A stretch of DNA of 15,376 nucleotides from an uncultured Oscillospiraceae bacterium. GTDB lineage: Bacteria; Bacillota; Clostridia; Oscillospirales; Oscillospiraceae. The translations under genes and the position numbers were made by a program. Each line of letters begins with the position of its first letter. Position 1 is the first letter of the stretch. Below the pieces are notes generated by a model. It was not told the origin of the DNA, searched no databases, and saw only the letters and a program-made list of their open reading frames with translations. Of the stretch, positions 7,521-13,033 are shown piece by piece. The stretch spans positions 1-15,376 of the forward strand of contig CAJUQS010000016.1 in NCBI GenBank assembly GCA_910588365.1, read 5' to 3'.

Positions 7521-8477
7521 ATGTTCGCATACTTTATGGACGCGGAGGTCACCGTCTCCGCCAAGCTGGTTCAGATCATGTACATCCTCTCCGGCGTGTT
7601 CTGCATCTACTGCGGCATCCGGGCCTGGATGAAGAAGGACAACAAGTACTATCTGCCCACGGGCCTGTTCTGGTCCCTGCTGGGCGTCGTGGTGGCCTTC
7701 GGCCAGTGGCTGCCCCCCATCGTCAGCGGCATCATCGTGGCCATCATCTGCGTGCCCGCCGGCTTGAAGCTGGTCCGCCGGGGCAACCTGGAGGCCGCTC
7801 CCAAGGAGGAGCAGCTGCGCAACTTCAAGAAGATCGGCATGAAGATCTTCATTCCCGCCTTTGGCGCGGGCGTGTTCACCATCCTGATCTCCATCTTCCT
7901 GCCCGGCTGGAGCTCCCTCATCGGCTCCCTCTTCGCCACCATCTTCGGCGTCATCATCCTGGTGCTCTGGAACAAGGAGAACAAGCCCATGGTCTTCCTG
8001 GAGGAGGGCCGCCGCTTCCTGGACATGACCAGCGCGGTGTATATCATGCCCTTGCTGCTCTCCTGCCTGGGCGCGGTGTTTACCAAGGCCGGCGTCGGTG
8101 ACGCGTTCTCCGAGCTGTTCGGCAAGATCATCCCCGCCGGCAACGTGTACATCGGCATCGTGGCCTACGCCCTGGGCATGATGCTCTTCACCATCATCAT
8201 GGGCAACGCTTTCGCCGCCATCACGGTCATGACCGTGGGCGTGGGCGTCCCCTTCGTCATCAGCCTGGGCGGCAACCCGCTGTACATGGTCACTCTGGCC
8301 ATGACCTGCGGCTACTGCGGCACCCTGCTGACCCCCATGGCCGCCAACTTCAACATCGTCCCCGGCGTGTACCTGGAGGTCAAGGACAAGTACTCCATCA
8401 TCAAGATGCAGGCCATCCCCTCTGCCTGTATGCTGGCTTTCCAGCTGATCTACATGTTCATCGCTGTTAACTTCTGA
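7521..8477 (+). CDS. DUF979 family membrane protein (putative permease subunit)
   Basis: 318 residues with about eight or nine likely membrane segments. RBS AAAGGAGG is 8 bases before the ATG. Segments are visible at about 17-34, 48-62, 66-82, 112-127, 133-150, 172-187, 208-226, 229-248 and 300-316. The stretch FTIIMGNAFAAITVMTVGVG (223-242) and the block CGYCGTLLTPMAANFNIVPG (263-282) resemble the re-entrant G/N-rich motifs of ion-transporter-type carriers. I recall this family as the constant partner of DUF969. Position directly behind DUF969 supports a two-subunit carrier. The substrate is inferred only from the downstream peptidases. A large GC hairpin (8486-8520) follows the stop. Confidence 0.86.
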   Translation: MFAYFMDAEVTVSAKLVQIMYILSGVFCIYCGIRAWMKKDNKYYLPTGLFWSLLGVVVAFGQWLPPIVSGIIVAIICVPAGLKLVRRGNLEAAPKEEQLRNFKKIGMKIFIPAFGAGVFTILISIFLPGWSSLIGSLFATIFGVIILVLWNKENKPMVFLEEGRRFLDMTSAVYIMPLLLSCLGAVFTKAGVGDAFSELFGKIIPAGNVYIGIVAYALGMMLFTIIMGNAFAAITVMTVGVGVPFVISLGGNPLYMVTLAMTCGYCGTLLTPMAANFNIVPGVYLEVKDKYSIIKMQAIPSACMLAFQLIYMFIAVNF

Positions 8478-8485
8478 TTGGGCAG

Positions 8486-8520
8486 CAGGCAGGGGACCGC
8501 GGAGCGCGGCCCCCTGCCTG
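8486..8520 (+). other. Strong GC hairpin after DUF979, no T tract
   Basis: Stem caggcagggg (8486-8495) with cccctgcctg (8511-8520), a single a/c mismatch, then ccgcg (8497-8501) with cgcgg (8505-8509), loop gag. It is followed by tccttcag, so it is a poor intrinsic terminator. It may act as an attenuator or protect the upstream permease mRNA from decay. Confidence 0.6.
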
Positions 8521-8526
8521 TCCTTC

Positions 8527-8578
8527 AGAACCTGTATTCACAAGCGCTGAGCCCTGCCCGGTTATGAATACAGGTTCT
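8527..8578. repeat. Long palindromic repeat (MITE-like) between DUF979 and the peptidase gene
   Basis: Perfect 14-bp inverted repeat agaacctgtattca (8527-8540) and tgaatacaggttct (8565-8578) around a 24-base centre. The left arm plus caa (17 bases) recurs exactly at 11363-11379. A second unlinked copy suggests a dispersed element rather than a gene-specific site. Confidence 0.7.
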
Positions 8579-8614
8579 CTCTCTGACATTTCGATTGAAA
8601 GGTTGTGACCCAGT

Positions 8615-9583
8615 ATGGGTTTATCACTGGAAGCGGGCGCCCATACCGTCATCAGCCGCTGGTGCCGGGTGCGGCCCGGCGAAAAGGTTCTGATCATCTC
8701 CGATGAGCACCACGTGCAGGAGAGCATGGCCCTGTGGTCGGCGGCGGACCGCTGCGGCGCCTCGGTGGCCCTGCTGACCATCCAGGAGCGGGCCTCCCAT
8801 CCCGGCTCCATCTTCCGCTCCATGTCGGACTTCGTCCTGCGCAACGACGTGATCATCGGCGCCACCAACTTCTCCCTGGTGACCAACCGCATCACCCAGG
8901 AGGTCCTGGCCAAGGGGGGGCGCTTCCTCTCCCTGCCCCTGTCCAGCAGCAGCGGCCAGCCGGCGCTGACCTTCTCGTTCATGGACATGGACCCGGAGGA
9001 GGCGGAGCGGGCCGGCCGGGGGATGCTGGAGGCCCTGCGCCGGGCCGGCGAGGTGCGGGTGACCACCGCTCTGGGGACGGATCTCACCTTCGGCAAGCGG
9101 GGGCGGGAGCCGGGGCTGTTCAACGGTCTGGCCGACCAGCCGGGCAAGGTGGGCTCCTCCAGCTTTGAGATCTACATCGGCATTGAGGAGCACGTCACCA
9201 GCGGACAGGCCGTGGTGGACGGCTCCCTGGGCTACCTGGGCCTCCCCGCCGCCCCCATCCCCCTCACCTTCCGCGGGGGCCGTCTGGTGGAGATCGCCGG
9301 ACCGGCCGGGGAGGATCTGCGCCGCTATATGGACTCCTTCGGGGATCCGGGCATCTATGTGGCCGGGGAGCTGGGGATCGGGCTCAATAAGATCTCCCGG
9401 TGCGTGGGAAACTGTTACATTGAGGATGAGTCCGCTTTCACCACCTTCCACATCGGCATGGGGCGGAACCTGGCTCTGGGCGGCGTCCACGACGCGGCGG
9501 GCCACTTTGATCTGGTGTTCAAGTACCCCACCATCTACGCCGGGGACGTTTTGATCATGAAGGACGGCCAGCCGGTGGTTTAA
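8615..9583 (+). CDS. M29-like (aminopeptidase T/leucyl aminopeptidase type) metallopeptidase
   Basis: 322 residues, shorter than typical M29 enzymes (about 370-410). The N-terminal VRPGEKVLIISDEHHVQ (19-35) fits the M29 Rossmann-like start. The C-terminal half carries the di-metal block: Glu in FEIYIGIEEHVTSG (E185 or E191/192), E252 in GELGIGLNK, E272 in EDES, H279 in TTFHIGMGRN, and H297/D299 in GHFD. All residue types expected for the M29 dinuclear site are present, so activity is plausible. Its cluster position suggests it acts on small peptides or amides imported by DUF969/DUF979. Dioxygenases of the NicX kind share this fold, so another hydrolytic or oxidative role is possible. The RBS is weak (AAAGG, 12 bases before ATG). 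The downstream gene is tightly coupled: its RBS overlaps the stop codon. Confidence 0.78.
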   Translation: MGLSLEAGAHTVISRWCRVRPGEKVLIISDEHHVQESMALWSAADRCGASVALLTIQERASHPGSIFRSMSDFVLRNDVIIGATNFSLVTNRITQEVLAKGGRFLSLPLSSSSGQPALTFSFMDMDPEEAERAGRGMLEALRRAGEVRVTTALGTDLTFGKRGREPGLFNGLADQPGKVGSSSFEIYIGIEEHVTSGQAVVDGSLGYLGLPAAPIPLTFRGGRLVEIAGPAGEDLRRYMDSFGDPGIYVAGELGIGLNKISRCVGNCYIEDESAFTTFHIGMGRNLALGGVHDAAGHFDLVFKYPTIYAGDVLIMKDGQPVV

Positions 9584-9594
9584 GGAGATCTTCC

Positions 9595-10101
9595 ATGTTT
9601 TCTCTGTTCAAAAAAAAGCGGATTGCCGTGGAGGTCGTCTCCTACGAGGAGAGCCGCTTCGCGGCCGGTCTTCAGACCATGACGGAGAAGAAGACCTACA
9701 AATCCGACGTACAGAAGCTTCAGCAGCGGTTTTACGGCCTGCGGGAGAAGTTGGCCGGCCGCTCCAACCCCAGCGGTACGCTGGTGGTCTTCCGCAACCC
9801 GGACGCCCAGGGGCGTTTCTCCTACTTTGTGGGGGATCTGGTGGACGGGGCCGATCAGGACGGGGCGTTCACCGTGGTCGGGCTGGAGCCGGGGGCGTAC
9901 GCGGAAATCCACGTGAAGTTCAAGACGCCCAACGATCTGGCCCTCTCCGCGGCGCGAGCCAGGTGCTACTTCATGGAGACCTGGCTCCCCGCCTCCGGCT
10001 ACCGGCTGAGGGGCGACGTAGAGTCCATGGAGCTCTATGATCAGCGCAGCGGCATTCGGCTCCCCTCCATTGAGTTGATTTTTCCATTAGAGCCTGTTTG
10101 A
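9595..10101 (+). CDS. Stand-alone GyrI-like/AraC effector-binding domain protein
   Basis: 168 residues, no DNA-binding domain, no signal peptide. The start follows AAGGAG (9582-9587), which overlaps the stop of the M29-like gene, so translation is probably coupled. The C-terminal half has the GyrI-like signature in order: EPGAYAEIHVKF (98-109), ETWLPASGYRL (128-138), MELYDQRS (145-152) and IELIFPL (159-165). This fold binds small molecules, often with a Glu at the pocket, as in MELYD. The N-terminal about 60 residues are basic and helical and unassigned. Within a peptide-uptake cluster it may sense or hydrolyse an imported compound (inference). The family call is by pattern, not by search. 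Confidence 0.65.
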   Translation: MFSLFKKKRIAVEVVSYEESRFAAGLQTMTEKKTYKSDVQKLQQRFYGLREKLAGRSNPSGTLVVFRNPDAQGRFSYFVGDLVDGADQDGAFTVVGLEPGAYAEIHVKFKTPNDLALSAARARCYFMETWLPASGYRLRGDVESMELYDQRSGIRLPSIELIFPLEPV

Positions 10102-10137
10102 AAGCAGGCTTCCGAAAAAATGAAAGGATGACGTGAC

Positions 10138-10785
10138 ATGAAAATTTTGGTAACAGGCTTTGATCCCTTTGGCGGCGAGAGCGTGAACCCCGCTTACGAG
10201 GCGGTGAAGCTCCTGCCGGACACCATCGCGGGGGCGGAGATCGTCAAGCTGGAGATCCCCACCGTGTTCTCCAAGAGCGGCCCGGCGGTGGAGGCCGGCA
10301 TCCAGACCCACAACCCGGACGTGGTGCTCAACATCGGTCAGGCCGGCGGCCGGGCCTGCGTGACCATTGAGCGCGTCGGCATCAATCTTGCGGAGGCCCG
10401 CATCCCCGACAACGCCGGGGAGCAGCCCATGGATCAGCCCCTCCAGCCCGACGGACCCGCCGCCTACTTCACCACCCTGCCCATCAAGGCCATGGTCAAG
10501 AACGTGCGCGACCACGGCATCCCTTGCCATATCTCCTACACGGCGGGCACCTATGTGTGCAACTGCGTGATGTACAACGTGCTGCACCTGGCGGCCACCA
10601 AGTATCCCCATATCCGCGCCGGCTTCATCCACGTCCCCTTCGCCACCGGACAGGTGGTGGACAAGGCCGTCACCATGGCCAGCGCCTCCCTGGAAACCAT
10701 CGCCAAGGCGCTGGAGTACGCCATCGAGGCCATCGTCACCAACCAGGGCGGCGATGTCAAGGAGGCCATGGGCACTACCCACTGA
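10138..10785 (+). CDS. pcp: Pyroglutamyl-peptidase I (peptidase family C15)
   Basis: Cytoplasmic cysteine peptidase that removes N-terminal pyroglutamate (5-oxoproline) from peptides. 215 residues, the usual length. N-terminal signature ILVTGFDPFGGESVNP (3-18). The catalytic triad is visible: E78 in TIERVGINL, C141 in SYTAGTYVCN, and H165 in GFIHVPF. These sit three residues before the 81/144/168 triad described for Bacillus enzymes. The ATG follows AAGGA with 9 bases between. The gene lies 36 bases behind the GyrI-like gene, separated by a small hairpin (agcctg/caggct, 10091-10110) that overlaps the previous stop. It is the only cluster member with a known substrate, so it sets the likely theme for the transporter genes. 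Confidence 0.96.
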   Translation: MKILVTGFDPFGGESVNPAYEAVKLLPDTIAGAEIVKLEIPTVFSKSGPAVEAGIQTHNPDVVLNIGQAGGRACVTIERVGINLAEARIPDNAGEQPMDQPLQPDGPAAYFTTLPIKAMVKNVRDHGIPCHISYTAGTYVCNCVMYNVLHLAATKYPHIRAGFIHVPFATGQVVDKAVTMASASLETIAKALEYAIEAIVTNQGGDVKEAMGTTH

Positions 10786-10797
10786 TCTTTGGTATTC

Positions 10798-10837
10798 ATA
10801 CTTTTTCTTGAAAGAAAAAGTATCAAAAAGAACTTTA
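10798..10837 (+). repeat. Two-hairpin repeat, copy C (large hairpin and linker), behind pcp
   Basis: Perfect 12-bp palindrome atactttttctt (10798-10809), loop ga, aagaaaaagtat (10812-10823), then linker caaaaagaacttta. It begins 12 bases after the pcp stop in the gene's orientation. Bases 10815-10837 recur exactly as 10908-10930, so copies C and D are a local duplication. The small hairpin is missing here and present in D. Confidence 0.85.
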
Positions 10838-10907
10838 CTGTTGGTTACCGGGCCGCAATGCCGGTCTATCGCCGCACCAAAGTCCCGTATTGCCTGTCCG
10901 GCAGGAC

Positions 10908-10950
10908 AAAAAGTATCAAAAAGAACTTTATACGCAAAACTTCGTTTTGC
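10908..10950 (+). repeat. Two-hairpin repeat, copy D (right part only)
   Basis: It carries half of the large palindrome, the linker (exact 23-base match to copy C) and a small hairpin gcaaaac (10934-10940), loop ttc, gttttgc (10944-10950). Compared with copy A, the stem has changed on both sides (gcaaagc/gctttgc to gcaaaac/gttttgc) and pairing is kept. Confidence 0.8.
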
Positions 10951-10968
10951 TTATCTGGCAGTATTAAC

Positions 10969-11006
10969 AACCCCCGCCGGACTTGTGGAAAAGTCCGGCG
11001 GGGGTT
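10969..11006. terminator. Strong 16-bp hairpin, possible end of the pcp transcript
   Basis: Perfect stem aacccccgccggactt (10969-10984), loop gtggaa, aagtccggcgggggtt (10991-11006). No T tract follows on either strand, so intrinsic termination is uncertain. It may also mark the boundary of the promoter region that follows. Confidence 0.5.
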
Positions 11007-11045
11007 CTGAGCACAGGTTTGGGGCGCATTTATCCGAAAAAACTC

Positions 11046-11074
11046 TTGCAATTCCCGTGGTCATGGGATAAAAT
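11046..11074 (+). promoter_or_regulatory. Promoter for the candidate small RNA
   Basis: -35 TTGCAA (11046-11051, 4 of 6), 17-base spacer, -10 TAAAAT (11069-11074, 5 of 6). No coding start follows. The next plus-strand signal is a terminator hairpin about 185 bases downstream. Confidence 0.5.
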
Positions 11075-11079
11075 AGGAG

Positions 11080-11298
11080 ATGGAAACATAAATTGCGGGC
11101 AGGCCGCAGGGTGCGCCAACACCCTACGGCCCTGTACGAGTGAACAGACCACTCAGCACAGCAACAGAAGTTGCACCACGGGGTTATTATATCCATTTTC
11201 CGGCCGCATTGCAAGTCCGGTTTTTGGAAAATAGCCGTGTGTTCGCATTGATTTTTTCAAGGCGGTGTTGAGACGAAAAGCTCGACGCCGTCTTTTAT
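11080..11298 (+). ncRNA. Candidate structured small RNA, family not recognised
   Basis: Bounded by a promoter and an intrinsic terminator, with no credible open frame. Hairpins in order: H1 ggccg-c-agggtg / caccct-a-cggcc (11102-11131, loop cgccaa), H2 gagtg/cactc (11138-11154), H3 gcaac-agaa-gttgc (11161-11174), H4 attttcc/ggaaaat (11195-11232), then the terminator. The 5' segments ttgc (11093-11096) and ggccg (11102-11106) can alternatively pair with gcaa (11211-11214) and cggcc (11201-11205). This closes a long-range stem that excludes H1 and H4. I compared it from memory with 6S RNA, SRP RNA, RNase P RNA, T-box and common riboswitches and saw no convincing match. The start is estimated from the -10 box. 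Confidence 0.5.
11260..11298 (+). terminator. Rho-independent terminator of the candidate small RNA
   Basis: 13-bp stem aggcggtgttgag (11260-11272) with ctcgacgccgtct (11281-11293), including three G-T pairs, loop acgaaaag, followed by tttatg. The right arm and tail together give four T's. Confidence 0.65.
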
Positions 11299-11362
11299 GT
11301 TTCCGGCAGCGGCCCGGAGCGGGGCCAACTCCCGCTCCGCCGCCGTCTGTTGGAAATTATTT

Positions 11363-11379
11363 AGAACCTGTATTCACAA
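11363..11379 (+). repeat. Half copy of the 8527 palindromic repeat
   Basis: agaacctgtattcacaa is identical to 8527-8543. No mate in inverse orientation is found nearby, so this is a half-site or a decayed copy. Confidence 0.6.
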
Positions 11380-11400
11380 CCGTTGGACGCGGCAAATCTG

Positions 11401-11439
11401 CAAAAAAGTGTGGGCCCGGATGTTGCTACATCCGGGCCC
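11401..11439 (-). terminator. Rho-independent terminator of the tsaD operon
   Basis: Perfect 11-bp stem gggcccggatg (11412-11422), loop ttgcta, catccgggccc (11429-11439). Read on the minus strand it is followed by acacttttttgc, a T6 tract. It lies about 85 bases past the tsaD stop, beyond repeat copy E. Confidence 0.85.
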
Positions 11440-11458
11440 CGCTGTATCCAAACATAAA

Positions 11459-11521
11459 CAAAACGGAGTTTTGCGCCAAATTTTCTTTTTGGTTACTTTT
11501 TCTTTTGAAAGAAAAAGTGAC
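11459..11521 (-). repeat. Two-hairpin repeat, copy E, behind tsaD
   Basis: Large hairpin actttttctt (11495-11504), loop ttga, aagaaaaagt (11509-11518), extended outward to 11492/11521 with one G-T pair. The linker on the minus strand is ccaaaaagaaaa. The small hairpin is caaaac (11459-11464), loop gga, gttttg (11468-11473). It starts one base after the tsaD stop, in the gene's orientation. Confidence 0.85.
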
Positions 11522-11522
11522 G

Positions 11523-12524
11523 CTAGATCTCCAGATTCGCATAGGCATTCAGGCTTGCGTCCGCCCGTGCGCCGGCCAGGAACTCGTAGTACGCCTGGCT
11601 TCCGATCATGGCGCCGTTGTCTCCGCACAGCTTCAGCGGCGGCAGGAACAGCCGCAGTCCGTTTTCCCGGCAGGCCCGCTCCAGGTCCGCGCGCACCCTC
11701 CTGTTGGCGGCCACGCCGCCGGCGGCCGCCAGAGTGTGGTGTCCGCAGCGCTTGGCGGCCTCAATGGCCCGGGGCACCAGCTCCTCGCTGATGGCCGCGG
11801 CCACCGACGCCGCGAGGCTGGGCCGGTCCAGCGCCTCCCCCTTCTGCTGGGCGTTGTGGACCAGGTTCACCGCCGCCGTCTTCAGTCCGGAGAAGGACAT
11901 GTCCAGATCGTTGCCCGCCACCTTCGCCCGGGGCAGGGGGTATTTGGCGTCGTCGCCCCCCTGGGCCAGCTCCTCCATGGGCTTTCCGCCGGGGTAGGGC
12001 AGGCCCAGCACCCGGGCGATCTTGTCAAAACACTCCCCCGCCGCGTCGTCCCGGGTGGCCCCCAGGATGGACATATCCGTATACCCCCGCACGTCCACAA
12101 TCATGGAGTTACCCCCGGAGATGCACAGGGCGAGGAAGGGGGGCTCCAGCTCCGGGAAGGCCAGGTAGTTGGCCGCGATGTGGCCCCGGAGGTGGTGGAC
12201 GGGGATGAGGGGCTTGCCCAGGGCGCAGGCCACGCTCTTGGCGAAGTTCACCCCCACCAGCAGGGCCCCGATGAGCCCGGGGCCGCAGGTCACCGCCACG
12301 GCGTCGATGCCGGCTTTTGTCACGCCCGCGTCAGCAAGGGCCTGGTCCGTCAGACCGGCGATGGCCTCCACGTGCTTGCGGGAGGCGATCTCCGGCACCA
12401 CGCCGCCATACAAAGCGTGCATGTCCGCCTGGGAGAGAATGGCGTCGCTGAGGACCTGCCGCCCGTCCCGCACCACGGATACCGCCGTCTCGTCGCAGGA
12501 GGATTCAAAGGCTAAAATGTTCAT
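11523..12524 (-). CDS. tsaD: tRNA N6-adenosine threonylcarbamoyltransferase TsaD
   Basis: Transfers the threonylcarbamoyl group to A37 of ANN-decoding tRNAs, working with TsaB and TsaE. 333 residues from the ATG at 12524, which gives the family-like start MNILAFESSCDETA. An upstream in-frame ATG (12533, MTN extension) is possible; a GAAGG motif is 10 bases from the chosen ATG and 1 base from the upper one. Motifs: metal ligands in HHLRGH (H111 and H115 in this numbering, as in E. coli), CGPGLIGALLVG, GLPYPGGKPMEELA, GGVAANRRVR and GDNGAMIG near the C-terminus. It is last in a minus-strand run, followed by repeat copy E and a T6 terminator. rimI is in the same run, but tsaB and tsaE are not in the window. 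Confidence 0.96.
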   Translation of the reverse strand: MNILAFESSCDETAVSVVRDGRQVLSDAILSQADMHALYGGVVPEIASRKHVEAIAGLTDQALADAGVTKAGIDAVAVTCGPGLIGALLVGVNFAKSVACALGKPLIPVHHLRGHIAANYLAFPELEPPFLALCISGGNSMIVDVRGYTDMSILGATRDDAAGECFDKIARVLGLPYPGGKPMEELAQGGDDAKYPLPRAKVAGNDLDMSFSGLKTAAVNLVHNAQQKGEALDRPSLAASVAAAISEELVPRAIEAAKRCGHHTLAAAGGVAANRRVRADLERACRENGLRLFLPPLKLCGDNGAMIGSQAYYEFLAGARADASLNAYANLEI

Positions 12525-12550
12525 ATTTGTCATGCCTTCCCTTGGTAATC

Positions 12551-12590
12551 ATTCTTTTTCTTGAAAGAAAAAGAATCAAAAAGAACTTCA
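12551..12590 (+). repeat. Two-hairpin repeat, copy F (large hairpin and linker)
   Basis: Perfect 12-bp palindrome attctttttctt (12551-12562), loop ga, aagaaaaagaat (12565-12576), linker caaaaagaacttca. The last three bases (12588-12590) are the reverse complement of the stop codon of the minus-strand gene above. Unlike A, B, C and E, its orientation is opposite to the adjoining gene. No small hairpin is seen. Confidence 0.8.
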
Positions 12591-13013
12591 CTGGGTGATT
12601 TGATAACAATAATAGATGACAGGCTCCCGCCAGGTCTCCAGCGCGTTCAGCTCCCGGATGTCCTCCGCGGTGAGCTCATCGGCTTTGATCTCCGCTTTGC
12701 GCACCCGGTGGTCCATGTCTCCGTCCAGCCAGACGTGCCAGAGCTCAAGCTCCGGGGCCGTTTTGAGAAGATTTTTCAGATATCCGGCCACCTTGCCACC
12801 GCAGTCCGGGTTATAGATGGCCAAATCGGCGAAGTATTCCTTTTTGGTGGGGATCTCCAGGTACCCCTCCGAGGGCCAGACGGCGAAGTCGTCCTCAAAG
12901 CGGATACTGACGGTGGTCCCTCCCGTGTCCTCTGAGAGGACCACGGGCTTCTCCGAAGGAGAGACGAACGCCTCCAGGGGAACATCCGAGGCGAGTACCA
13001 TAACAGAGCTCAT
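12588..13013 (-). CDS. Hypothetical protein, 141 residues, behind the HTH-desulfoferrodoxin gene
   Basis: I do not recognise a family. The start ATG at 13013 is preceded by GGAGG about 9 bases away; this RBS lies in the 20-base gap after the upstream gene, so the pair is co-transcribed. The protein is acidic and soluble, without signal peptide or membrane segment. Visible segments: MSSVMVLASDVPLEAF (1-16), a beta-rich middle with a single Cys in NPDCGGK (68-74), LLKTAPELELWHVWLDGD (82-99) and a C-terminal helix with DELTAEDIRELNA (112-124), ending in a Tyr/Cys-rich tail YYCYQITQ. A long frame extends further upstream but is out of register with any RBS and overlaps the neighbour. The stop codon lies at the edge of repeat copy F. 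Confidence 0.75.
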   Translation of the reverse strand: MSSVMVLASDVPLEAFVSPSEKPVVLSEDTGGTTVSIRFEDDFAVWPSEGYLEIPTKKEYFADLAIYNPDCGGKVAGYLKNLLKTAPELELWHVWLDGDMDHRVRKAEIKADELTAEDIRELNALETWREPVIYYCYQITQ

Positions 13014-13033
13014 AGGAAGATCCCTCCAGGTTC

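Larger units (their letters stand above)
10786..11522. other. 737-base non-coding region, pcp to tsaD, packed with repeats and structured elements
   Basis: In order: repeat copy C (10798-10837), partial copy D (10908-10950), a 16-bp hairpin (10969-11006), a promoter (11046-11074), a candidate small RNA with terminator (about 11080-11298), a GC hairpin ggagcggg/cccgctcc (11316-11338), a repeat half-site (11363-11379), the tsaD terminator (11439-11401) and repeat copy E (11521-11459). No open frame here has an RBS or a recognisable product. Confidence 0.7.

Noticed and set aside
10798..10950. CRISPR-like direct repeats (23-base exact repeat at 10815 and 10908)
   Set aside because: Only two units, no regular spacers and no cas genes. 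The repeat belongs to the dispersed two-hairpin family.
11108..11180. Resemblance of gtgcgcc and following hairpins to a group II intron 5' end
   Set aside because: No domain V hairpin and no reverse transcriptase reading frame nearby. The match is only a few bases.
11265..12515. 416-codon plus-strand frame opposite tsaD
   Set aside because: It is antisense to tsaD, crosses two terminators and repeat copy E, has Gly/His/Arg-rich composition and no RBS.
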